45,881 nucleotides of DNA, from NCBI GenBank assembly GCA_045107005.1, contig JBGCFP010000033.1, positions 1 to 45,881 on the forward strand. The letters run 5' to 3'. Origin of the DNA: JBCCMA01 sp045107005. GTDB lineage: Bacteria; Pseudomonadota; Gammaproteobacteria; Steroidobacterales; JBCCMA01. Both the position numbers and the translations under genes were made by a program. A model generated the notes under the pieces. It was not told the DNA's origin, made no database searches, and saw nothing but the letters and a program-made list of their open reading frames with translations. Of the stretch, positions 16,546-23,601 are shown in pieces. How positions within the stretch are numbered: position 1 is the first letter of the stretch; the number at the start of each line of letters is the position of its first letter.

Positions 16546-17225
16546 GCGCTGCCGCTCAACCAGTTGGCGTGGGCACGCAGGGCGTTGATGGCGTCGTCGC
16601 CGTGCAGGCCGGTAATCGGAGCGAGCAGATCAGCAAGTTCTTCGCAGCGTTCGTTCGACAAGGTGGCATTGCGTTCCACAAACTGTGCGATTGCTTTGTG
16701 TTCTGTGCTCGACAGCGCGAGCCGCAGAGGCGCGCTGTCATTACCGACCGGCTGCACAACCTGATGACTCAGGCCGTGGCGGTAAGCCACGACAGTGCCG
16801 GCCGCCATGTCGCCCAGTCGCTGAAAACGACTGTTTCCGAAGATGATGCTGACGCCCAGTGCATACAGTGTTGGCAACACATCCACGACGCGCAGGAAAT
16901 TGCGCAGGATGGACCCGGACAGGCTGACTGGCGCACCGTTGGTATAGACCACGTGCAGGCCGAGGACTCTCTTGCCGGGCGTTGCGCCTTTGCCGTAGAC
17001 CTCAAACAGAACGTTGTACAGCCACATCAAGATGAAGCCGGCAATAAAAAACAGGCCCAAAAACGCCTTGCCAAGGTTCACGTACAGAATGATTAGCGCA
17101 ATCCCGGCGATCAGTTCAATCAGGAAGTCGACGAGTCGAGCGAGGATTCTCGAATAGGGGCCTGCCGGGCGCACGCTCAGGCTGACGCCTTCGGGCGTTT
17201 CTATGTGTTCGAGGGTGTCCAGCAT
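16542..17225 (-). CDS. RDD family membrane protein
   Basis: 227 residues. RDD marks are 'SRILARLVDFLIELIAG' (R and D of the name) and 'GKGATPGKRVLGLHVV', with three to four hydrophobic segments in the first 150 residues and a soluble C-terminal tail of about 70. RDD proteins are of unknown or transport-related function. As first gene of the minus-strand cluster it should carry the promoter in the 94 bases upstream (17226-17319), but no convincing -35/-10 pair is seen there. Readthrough from the DUF5916 gene is possible, although a 7-bp inverted repeat lies between them. Confidence 0.93.
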   Translation of the reverse strand: MLDTLEHIETPEGVSLSVRPAGPYSRILARLVDFLIELIAGIALIILYVNLGKAFLGLFFIAGFILMWLYNVLFEVYGKGATPGKRVLGLHVVYTNGAPVSLSGSILRNFLRVVDVLPTLYALGVSIIFGNSRFQRLGDMAAGTVVAYRHGLSHQVVQPVGNDSAPLRLALSSTEHKAIAQFVERNATLSNERCEELADLLAPITGLHGDDAINALRAHANWLSGSA

Positions 17226-17288
17226 TTAGGCTAAAAGTCTATCACCCGGCAGGGCCACGCTGCATCTTCCTGACGGCGTTTTTATTAC

Positions 17289-17318
17289 CCGGCAAGCGCT
17301 GAAAGTGAGATTTGCCGG
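17289..17318. repeat. Inverted repeat between DUF5916 and RDD genes
   Basis: CCGGCAA (17289-17295) and TTGCCGG (17312-17318) form a 7-bp stem with a 16-base loop. It begins one base after the DUF5916 stop codon on the minus strand. No U-tract follows, so it may be a weak terminator or a processing hairpin. Confidence 0.35.
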
Positions 17319-17319
17319 T

Positions 17320-19605
17320 TCAGGGCAACCAGGCGTAGCCAACCTTCGCAAACAGAGTGCGATTGGTTTTTTCGAAACGGGTCAAAACGTCACCGTCTTC
17401 GGCGCCGTCGGAGTAACCGAGGAAGACTACGGTCTGCGGATTGACTTTGTAGGAATAGAGCAGCTGCGTCGACAGACTGCGGCTGCGACTCTCAACATCG
17501 TCGTCCACATATTGACGCGTGTCGCGATTGACGTCCTGATGCTGAACCACCAGTCGCAGCAACGACCGATTGTTGAATTGCCAGGTCACCCTCGCGTCCG
17601 TCAAATGGGCCGAGAAGACGCGTTGGCCATCGAGGCTGTCGAGTTCGGTGAAGCTGTGGCGCACGCGCACCTGCAGATGACGCCCAAGCTGCAGCGTGAA
17701 GCGCGGGTTGATCCGGCGGATTTCGCCCAGACGCGTGTTGGCGAAATCAATTTGATCGCCGCTTTCCAGATACAGCGCGAATTGCGCGCCGCCAAACGGA
17801 CGGGTCTCGGCGAACAAACCGCGAAAGTACTCTCGGAAAAGCACCTCGTCGAACAGTCGATCGCGAAAGCCATAGCTCAACTCAGCGAATGTTTGCCACG
17901 GGCCTTCGGCGAACAGGAAGGCTTCCCATTCTTTTTCCTGCAACCTGCCGTCGTCTCGATGATTGATGTCCCAATCACCGCCGAACGTGATTCGGTTGAG
18001 AAAACGGTCTTCAGGATACCAAGTCCGGTTGCCACCAAAAATCCAGCGCTGCGCGTCTACCCGAGGCATGAATCCGTTGTCAGCACGAAAATCCTTGTCA
18101 AAGTCCTCGTAGGCGGCCCGCAAGGTCAAATTGCGCGTGCTGTAGCGATAGGACGCGGTGGTGACCTGCCCGGTAAATCGGTCTTCGGGTTGCTCGAAGT
18201 CTTCGATCACGGCGTCCGGATAGCGAGTTTGCGACAGCAGTTGCTGAAACAAAAAAGTGTGCGAATCGTTCAGACGCAAACGGCCGTCCATGCCGACGAC
18301 ACGGTTGCTGTAGTCGTCTCCCTCACGCAGCGTCGCGACAGCGCCCAATGACGCGTTGTCACCAATGTCGGCGCGGTAGCGCGTTGCCATCGTCGTATTG
18401 TCTTGCTCGAGCACTTCGGTATCGGAGCCTTGGGCCCCGGGAAACAGCAAGTTGGTGACGGTATCCTGTGCGGCAAAGACCGACAAATTGTGGATTCCGC
18501 GCCGGATCAACGCTTTCGCACCGATGTCCGGGCTGGCGACAGTGCGCGAGAAAATGACGCGATTGGGTGACTCGAAATTGGACGCACCGTCGAGAAAAAA
18601 TGGTCGCGTTTCGGGGAAAAACAGCGCGAAGGTATTGTTGACATTGAGCTGCGCAACGTCGGCTTCGACCTGCGAGAAATCCGGATTGATCGTGCCGATC
18701 AACGTCATTTCCGGACTCGCTCCCCAACGCACATCCAGACTCGGTTCAAAGTTGACGTCGGCACTGCTAAGCGGCTCGGTCGCCGGATCGTCGCGGCTCT
18801 CGCTGCGCACCACCGTTGCAGACGGTGCGACCACCAGGTTGCGACCGGGTTCGGTGCAGGCGAAACCCTGGATTTTGGGCAGCTGACACAGGTAACAATT
18901 GACGTCACGATCCTGTGCCACATTTGAAATGCGATGACGTACGCTGCGCGGATAGAAGCGCAGTACATCGATACCCCAGGTCTTGGCACCGTCGCCAGCC
19001 GGGAAGCGCAGTTGCTGCAGTGGAATCGCCATCTCCACTTCATAACCGTTCGCCGTAATGCGACCGCTCGAGTCCCAGATGGCGTCCCAGGAATCGTCTT
19101 CGTTGCCGGTGATGTCGTTGATGGACAAGTCCATTTGCGCGCCAAGCGGGTTGGCGAAAAACTCGTAAGCCTGGCGCTCGTCATTAAAGGTATCGAGAAC
19201 CACGCCAACGAAATCGTCCTGCCACGCGCTGTCGCGATCGCGCAGGTAAGCGCGGATCTGGTCGGGGTTGGGGTCGTTGGCGATAAAGGCGACAAACAGC
19301 GTGCGGCCGTTCTCCGCGAGGATGACATGTCCATCCACCGGTGCCGCTACATTTTCGGCAGGTCGGGTTTCGACGTTAATGGGGATTTTCAGACCGTCGC
19401 GCCAGTACGCGTCATCCGCGAGCCCGTCGATCTTCGGGTTGCCCGGTATGAAAGGGAGCTGTGGGATCGAGTCGTCGGAACTTGCGTTGCACGACTCGAG
19501 TCTGGTGTCGTCGGCGCGCACCTGTGCCGAATAGATCAGCACAAGGGTTGCCAAAGAGAGGGCGGACAGGCGCTTCAACGTCATGTGGGGCACGGGCAGG
19601 CTCAT
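17320..19605 (-). CDS. CBM9-like / DUF5916 outer-membrane protein
   Basis: 761 residues. After a signal peptide (RLSALSLATLVLIYSAQVRA; Met at 19605 or the internal Met at 19584 could start it), residues about 50-240 form a carbohydrate-binding-like domain: 'IDGLADDAYWRDG', 'LFVAFIANDPNPDQIRA', 'DDFVGVVLDTFNDERQAYEFFANPLGAQMD'. The remainder is a DUF5916 beta-barrel-like region with 'NINPDFSQVEADVAQLNVN' and 'FFPETRPFFLDGA' style family marks, and many aromatic-ended strands. Such proteins are common in marine Gammaproteobacteria and Bacteroidetes, often near exopeptidases. A Cys pair (CYLC) lies near 240. Function is not established; surface binding or transport of a sugar or peptide is inferred. 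It follows the M4 protease gene on the same strand, separated by a terminator. Confidence 0.9.
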   Translation of the reverse strand: MSLPVPHMTLKRLSALSLATLVLIYSAQVRADDTRLESCNASSDDSIPQLPFIPGNPKIDGLADDAYWRDGLKIPINVETRPAENVAAPVDGHVILAENGRTLFVAFIANDPNPDQIRAYLRDRDSAWQDDFVGVVLDTFNDERQAYEFFANPLGAQMDLSINDITGNEDDSWDAIWDSSGRITANGYEVEMAIPLQQLRFPAGDGAKTWGIDVLRFYPRSVRHRISNVAQDRDVNCYLCQLPKIQGFACTEPGRNLVVAPSATVVRSESRDDPATEPLSSADVNFEPSLDVRWGASPEMTLIGTINPDFSQVEADVAQLNVNNTFALFFPETRPFFLDGASNFESPNRVIFSRTVASPDIGAKALIRRGIHNLSVFAAQDTVTNLLFPGAQGSDTEVLEQDNTTMATRYRADIGDNASLGAVATLREGDDYSNRVVGMDGRLRLNDSHTFLFQQLLSQTRYPDAVIEDFEQPEDRFTGQVTTASYRYSTRNLTLRAAYEDFDKDFRADNGFMPRVDAQRWIFGGNRTWYPEDRFLNRITFGGDWDINHRDDGRLQEKEWEAFLFAEGPWQTFAELSYGFRDRLFDEVLFREYFRGLFAETRPFGGAQFALYLESGDQIDFANTRLGEIRRINPRFTLQLGRHLQVRVRHSFTELDSLDGQRVFSAHLTDARVTWQFNNRSLLRLVVQHQDVNRDTRQYVDDDVESRSRSLSTQLLYSYKVNPQTVVFLGYSDGAEDGDVLTRFEKTNRTLFAKVGYAWLP

Positions 19606-19685
19606 TGCAGTGCTTATTATTACCCGTTTAGATGCCTGAAAGGTGGAAAGGTTTGCTCGCTTGACCTAGTCATGGAGGCGGTCCG

Positions 19686-19719
19686 ACGAAAAGAAAAGCC
19701 CCGTCATAAGACAGGGCTT
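19686..19719 (-). terminator. Rho-independent terminator of the M4 protease gene
   Basis: Read on the minus strand, a 10-bp stem AAGCCCTGTC / GACGGGGCTT (one G-U) with a TTAT loop is followed by TTCTTTTC. It lies about 55 bases after the protease stop codon and separates it from the DUF5916 gene. Confidence 0.85.
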
Positions 19720-19774
19720 CTTGAGACTCCGTGACGCACTGCGGGCAGGGCAGAGGCACCGTCTTGCGTATCGC

Positions 19775-22762
19775 CTAGGGCGCGATCCCGCTTGGCCCGG
19801 GCGGCGTAAAGAAACGATTTCGCAGCAGCCCCAGATCCACCACGTTGACCGTGCCGTCGCCGTTGAAATCCGCATCGGCGTCGCTGGTGAAAAAGACCGC
19901 GCGGAACAGGCCCAGATCGGCGACGTTGGTCGCGCCGTCGTTGTTAAGATCCGCGTCACAGGCGTTGCCGTAGCCGTCACCGTTGGTGTCGCGTTGGTCG
20001 GCGTTGGTGTCAAGCGTGCAGTTGTCCAGATCATCGCTGACGCCATCGCCGTCGCTGTCCGCGGCGGTCAGCGCACATTGATAGGCCTGGACATTGTCCA
20101 CGAACCAGCCGGTAACACCGTTGCACCCGTCAGTGCCCAGTTCGAAACGCAGTTCTACCTGGTCACCGGCGGCGGCAACGGATGAAAGATCGACCTGCGA
20201 CTGACCCCACTGGCTCAAGAATGTGCCCCCGTCAGTGCCGTGAAATGCCGCTTCGCCACCCATCGGATTATCGCTTATGAGCAGCGCGCCGGTGTAGGCG
20301 TTGAACGTGTACGCGGACGCGGGGACCAGTGCCCAGGCGCCACCATTAACACGGGCCTTGAGGTTGCCACCGTCGTAGTCTTTTTCGCTCGACATGGAGT
20401 GATCAAACGCGAGGCGACCGTCTTGCGGCATTGTGAACACCGGGCTTTGCAGATACTGCACGCCCGCTTCGATGTCGCTGGTGCAGTTGCCGATTACCGG
20501 ATCTGCACCGAACGCCGCCTGGCCGTCGCGGCCAAACGGGAGGTTGTCGGTCACGGCCCACGCAGGCACATCAAACGTGGCTGGGTTGACGATGGCGCGG
20601 CTACCGGTCGACCAGTCGCCAAAACCTTGATCAAAATTCTGCGCGAGGGCCGCGACCGGTGCTTCGCCAGCCGGGCACAGCGTCGGTGCGTCGGACGCCA
20701 GCAGCGTTTCGAATCCGCACTGATCGGGCTGCTGGTTTAATTCCAGCGCCGCCACGGTTTTGGCAACCTGCTCGCAGTCGGTGGCGGAGAAGCTCTCGCG
20801 TGAGTTGCCCGTGATTGCCTGATTCGTGCTGATTTCGGTCAGCGGTTGGCCGATCAGATCCTCACAGGAGGCGAGCAGCGCGCTGGCATGGTCCGAATAC
20901 CCGGACACCGGCGTCTGATAAACGCTCATGGTGCGCCAGTACAGGTGCGCGGCTTTGGTCAGGCCAATGGGAGCGATGCTTTGACCGTTATAGTCGCCAC
21001 CGTCAACCAGCAAGGCAAAGCCGTGGTTGATGATGCCGGAGTTCGAGTGTACGCCACCGTTGTCCACTTCGTTGACGTCACAAGCGTAGTTGGCGTCGGA
21101 CACTTTGCCCGGGTGGCCAAAGCAGTTCGGGGACCACATGTCGCGGATCGCGCCGCCAAACGCCGACGAGTCTTCGCCGGTCAGCCAGCGGTAGCTTGGG
21201 TCCGTGGCGCCGCCAAGCGTGATTGACGCGGTGACGCCGGTCGCCGCTTTGAGCGCCGTGCCGTTGGACTGGCCAATAAACACCGACGGGACGGTAATAC
21301 CGGCTGAGCTGCCGCTCATGGATTGCACGCCGTCGCCATCATTATTAATGACAACGACACCGATGGCACCGGCCGCTTGGGCGTTCAGCACTTTAACGGT
21401 GAACGCGCAGTCGCCGCGATCAATCAACGCAATCTGTCCGGTGAGATCCTCGGCTATCGCACTGCATCCATTAGCCGGTGTGGTGCCTCCTGCGGGACCG
21501 GACACGCCGGCGCTAATAATAGGGTTAAACGTCGCGCCACCGACCGCATAGTCGCCTGCGACTGAGGCGGGCGTCGCCACGGTGAACGCCGGCGCGCTGC
21601 TGCCGCCAAAGATGGAGCATTCGCCGGCGGTGCGCGTGACGTTCGGCGAATCGGTGCCGTCGCTGTTCAGGAAATCCACGATCTCGCCAAAGATGTCGGA
21701 GTACGCTTCGTTCATTGCGCCCGATTGAAAGCGGTAAATAAGCCCGTGCGTTTCCTGCGTGTAGCCGTGCGCCCATTCGTGACCGACGATGTCGTCGGTG
21801 GTGGTGCCGTCGCAAAAGCGAATGTAGCTGCCGGTGAACTGAGCGTTCGGGCAGTTGATCGCGGGATCATTGTTGACCGCATGCATAGTGCTGTCGTTGC
21901 CGTCGAATCCGAGATACGTGCCGCCGGTGATGCTCGAGAACAGGTTGTAGGTGTCCTCGGTGTAATCGATCAAATTGTCCCATGCGGGCGTGCCGGTCGG
22001 CGTCGCGTCCCCTTCGCTCCAGACGAGTGTACCGGCAGTGAAACCTCCGTCGTAAACGCGTCGATCCAGAGCGTCATAAATACCGGTGATTTGGTCGGTG
22101 ATTTTCCCGCTGTGGGCATTGACGTAAACGAACTCGCGCAGGTCGGTGCCGGTGATTTCAATCTCGTACACCAGCTCGCTGGCACCGCGCCGGCCACGCG
22201 TATGCGCAGCATTAAACACGTAAAGCGTGCCGTCGCCGGCGCGCAGTGTGCCCGCGCGTTGGCCTGCACCCGACGCCGCGATGTGTGACGTCGCGTTGCG
22301 TGCGGCCGTCGCCATGTCGATGCGCGGAACGGTATCAATGTTGGCGTTTTCAACGACGGCGCCGTAAACCGCCTGCAGCTTGCCCGCTTTGGTCAATGTC
22401 GATTTCAGACGAGCGCCAAACACCGGTACGCCGTTGACGTGCTGCTCATAGGTGTCAACGGTGAAACCTAACGCATCCACTCGCTGATCAATACGTCGCA
22501 AACTGCGCGCCGCATTGTCGACGCCAAAAAGTGAGCCATTGGCGCGCAGGAATGCAGCGGTTTTTCCGGCGCTGGTTGCCGGCATGAGATCGGAGCCTTT
22601 GGCTGCTCGAACAAAGCGCGCTTTACCAGAGGTCGCGTCGCGCTTGATGTCCACGTTGTCGCGTGCGCTGATGGCCGTTGGCGCCGCATTGGCTGGGGTG
22701 CCTGTGGTCAGGCCGAGCGCAAGTACGGTGGCGCTCGCGGCCAGAATTCCTCGAAGTCTCAT
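19775..22762 (-). CDS. Secreted M4 (thermolysin-type) metallopeptidase with PA insertion, jelly-roll domain and dockerin-like tail
   Basis: 995 residues. Signal peptide MRLRGILAASATVLALGL..ANA with a GGGGG-type ribosome site. An FTP/PepSY-type propeptide follows (about 50-230). The zinc motif is HEWAH (H328, E329, H332) with third ligand E352 (MNEAYSD). The M4 domain is then interrupted by a protease-associated (PA) domain at about 375-510 (LTGQIALIDRGDCAF, GAIGVVVIN), after which the catalytic 'GGVHSNSGIINHGFALL' (H572) resumes. After that come a MAM-like/jelly-roll domain (FDQGFGDWST...WFVDNVQAYQC), a thrombospondin-type-3 Ca2+ stretch (DSDGDGVSDDLDNC) and two dockerin-like EF-hands (DLNNDGATNVADLGL, DFNGDGTVNVVDLGL), ending PPGPSGIAP. 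It is an exported, calcium-stabilised protease for external proteins. A good promoter with an adjacent inverted repeat lies upstream. Confidence 0.93.
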   Translation of the reverse strand: MRLRGILAASATVLALGLTTGTPANAAPTAISARDNVDIKRDATSGKARFVRAAKGSDLMPATSAGKTAAFLRANGSLFGVDNAARSLRRIDQRVDALGFTVDTYEQHVNGVPVFGARLKSTLTKAGKLQAVYGAVVENANIDTVPRIDMATAARNATSHIAASGAGQRAGTLRAGDGTLYVFNAAHTRGRRGASELVYEIEITGTDLREFVYVNAHSGKITDQITGIYDALDRRVYDGGFTAGTLVWSEGDATPTGTPAWDNLIDYTEDTYNLFSSITGGTYLGFDGNDSTMHAVNNDPAINCPNAQFTGSYIRFCDGTTTDDIVGHEWAHGYTQETHGLIYRFQSGAMNEAYSDIFGEIVDFLNSDGTDSPNVTRTAGECSIFGGSSAPAFTVATPASVAGDYAVGGATFNPIISAGVSGPAGGTTPANGCSAIAEDLTGQIALIDRGDCAFTVKVLNAQAAGAIGVVVINNDGDGVQSMSGSSAGITVPSVFIGQSNGTALKAATGVTASITLGGATDPSYRWLTGEDSSAFGGAIRDMWSPNCFGHPGKVSDANYACDVNEVDNGGVHSNSGIINHGFALLVDGGDYNGQSIAPIGLTKAAHLYWRTMSVYQTPVSGYSDHASALLASCEDLIGQPLTEISTNQAITGNSRESFSATDCEQVAKTVAALELNQQPDQCGFETLLASDAPTLCPAGEAPVAALAQNFDQGFGDWSTGSRAIVNPATFDVPAWAVTDNLPFGRDGQAAFGADPVIGNCTSDIEAGVQYLQSPVFTMPQDGRLAFDHSMSSEKDYDGGNLKARVNGGAWALVPASAYTFNAYTGALLISDNPMGGEAAFHGTDGGTFLSQWGQSQVDLSSVAAAGDQVELRFELGTDGCNGVTGWFVDNVQAYQCALTAADSDGDGVSDDLDNCTLDTNADQRDTNGDGYGNACDADLNNDGATNVADLGLFRAVFFTSDADADFNGDGTVNVVDLGLLRNRFFTPPGPSGIAP

Positions 22763-22923
22763 GGTTGCCCCCTGGTGGGATAAATCGATAAAAACGCGTG
22801 AGTTGTTAGTTGCAGGCAGCGCGGTGGTCGGAAAAATCGAGCCCGCGTTATTTGTTTTTGTCGCTCATTAATTATTCGTGCCGACCGAGTTGGATCGAGT
22901 CCCGGGTGCGGTCATCAGCCTCT

Positions 22924-22952
22924 TTTCTACCACCGTGTATCGACGCCGTCAA
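22924..22952 (-). promoter_or_regulatory. Candidate sigma-70 promoter of the M4 protease gene
   Basis: On the minus strand TTGACG (22952-22947), a 17-base spacer and TAGAAA (22929-22924) match 5/6 and 4/6 of the consensus. Transcription would start near 22917, giving a leader of about 155 bases. The inverted repeat 22955-22988 abuts the -35 box. Confidence 0.5.
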
Positions 22953-22954
22953 AG

Positions 22955-22988
22955 CAACATAAGTGCGATTTTTCAATAACTTATGTTG
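22955..22988. repeat. 10-bp perfect inverted repeat next to the protease promoter
   Basis: CAACATAAGT (22955-22964) and ACTTATGTTG (22979-22988) are perfect reverse complements, 14 bases apart (24 bases centre to centre). The position, from about -38 to -71 of the putative protease promoter, is that expected of an activator site. It could also serve the divergent EF-hand side. Confidence 0.6.
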
Positions 22989-23162
22989 TGTTTCGCCACG
23001 TGTGGCGGCGTTGGCCCAGGGCGGAATGCAATGATTTCAGACACCTGCGCGCGTATCGCTTCCAACCTGCGGCCAGATGGCCTCAAAACGCGTGGGAATC
23101 CTCGACCGCAGCACTTTGCGAAACCCCAGCGATACCAGCGACTTGAGGTGACATAACGTGAT

Positions 23163-23179
23163 TTGGCACGTTCCTTGGA
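23163..23179 (+). promoter_or_regulatory. Candidate sigma-54 (RpoN) promoter of the EF-hand gene
   Basis: TTGGCACGTTCCTTGGA matches the -24/-12 consensus (YTGGCACG-N4-TTGCW) with the -24 GG and TTG of the -12 element at the correct 12-base offset; the only serious mismatch is G for C at -12. The predicted start point is near 23190, 36 bases before the ATG. A sigma-54 activator of the GlrR type is encoded next but one. Confidence 0.55.
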
Positions 23180-23188
23180 GTCACTTTC

Positions 23189-23216
23189 CCGCACGCTTTT
23201 GTGCGGCGATTTTTTT
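23189..23216 (+). promoter_or_regulatory. Leader hairpin with T7 run just before the EF-hand ribosome-binding site
   Basis: CCGCAC-GCTTTT-GTGCGG forms a 6-bp stem followed by CGA and seven T, and the Shine-Dalgarno GGAG starts at the very next base (23217). If transcription begins near 23190, the mRNA would start with this hairpin. It could be a 5' protective stem-loop or an attenuator. Confidence 0.5.
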
Positions 23217-23225
23217 GGAGTTCAC

Positions 23226-23471
23226 ATGAAACGCAAGTCTTTGACGATTCCGACCGGTCTGTTGCTGACGGGCGCTATCTGGCCGGTAGTGTCTCACGCT
23301 GAACCTGCCGATACTTTTGCCACGCTTGATCAGAATCGCGATGGCTATCTGTCGGTGGCTGAGGCGGGCAATGAGTACGGATTGCTGGAGAAATTCAGCG
23401 AACTCGACAAAAACGCGGACGGACAACTGAGCAAGGAAGAGTGGCTCGCAGGCCGTCAGAAATCAGAATAA
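23226..23471 (+). CDS. Small exported EF-hand protein
   Basis: 81 residues from ATG 23226, with GGAG at 23217-23220. The frame is open upstream, but the earlier Met has no ribosome site. A signal peptide (KRKSLTIPTGLLLTGAIWPVVSHA) is followed by two EF-hand loops, DQNRDGYLSVAE and DKNADGQLSKEE, each with Asp/Asn at positions 1, 3, 5 and Glu at 12. It should be a periplasmic calcium-binding protein of calerythrin/CHU-like small EF-hand type. It is preceded by a sigma-54-like promoter and followed by glrR on the same strand, so its expression may depend on GlrR or on another enhancer-binding protein. Confidence 0.88.
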   Translation: MKRKSLTIPTGLLLTGAIWPVVSHAEPADTFATLDQNRDGYLSVAEAGNEYGLLEKFSELDKNADGQLSKEEWLAGRQKSE

Positions 23472-23516
23472 GAACATTCACTTGCGCCGGCGCGAATGAC
23501 TCGCGTCGGCGTCGAC

Positions 23517-23534
23517 TGTCGGCAAATGCCGACA
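23517..23534. promoter_or_regulatory. TGTC-N10-GACA palindrome (GlrR-type enhancer site) upstream of glrR
   Basis: TGTCGGCAAATGCCGACA is palindromic over all 18 bases apart from the central AA. As I recall it, the enterobacterial GlrR site is TGTC-N10-GACA, and this matches it exactly. It lies 46 bases after the EF-hand stop and 67 before the glrR ATG. It may bind GlrR for autoregulation or as a downstream enhancer. The TTTG after it makes a weak terminator the alternative. Confidence 0.55.
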
Positions 23535-23601
23535 TTTGAAAGTCGCTGGGTCACACCTCAATCTTGATCGCGTCTTAAATGGTAAGTGGACGTGAACAGA
23601 C

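Larger units (their letters stand above)
22763..23225. other. 463-base divergent intergenic region
   Basis: Between the divergent M4 protease and EF-hand genes I see, in order: a 155-base leader of the protease, its candidate promoter, a 10-bp inverted repeat, about 170 bases without clear features, a sigma-54-like promoter and a leader hairpin (each listed separately). Short open frames here, such as 22973-23194 on the minus strand, have no recognisable protein character. Confidence 0.6.

Noticed and set aside
22973..23194. 73-codon minus-strand open frame between the protease and EF-hand genes
   Set aside because: No ribosome site, no recognised family, and it crosses the sigma-54-like promoter; other frames here are equally unconvincing.
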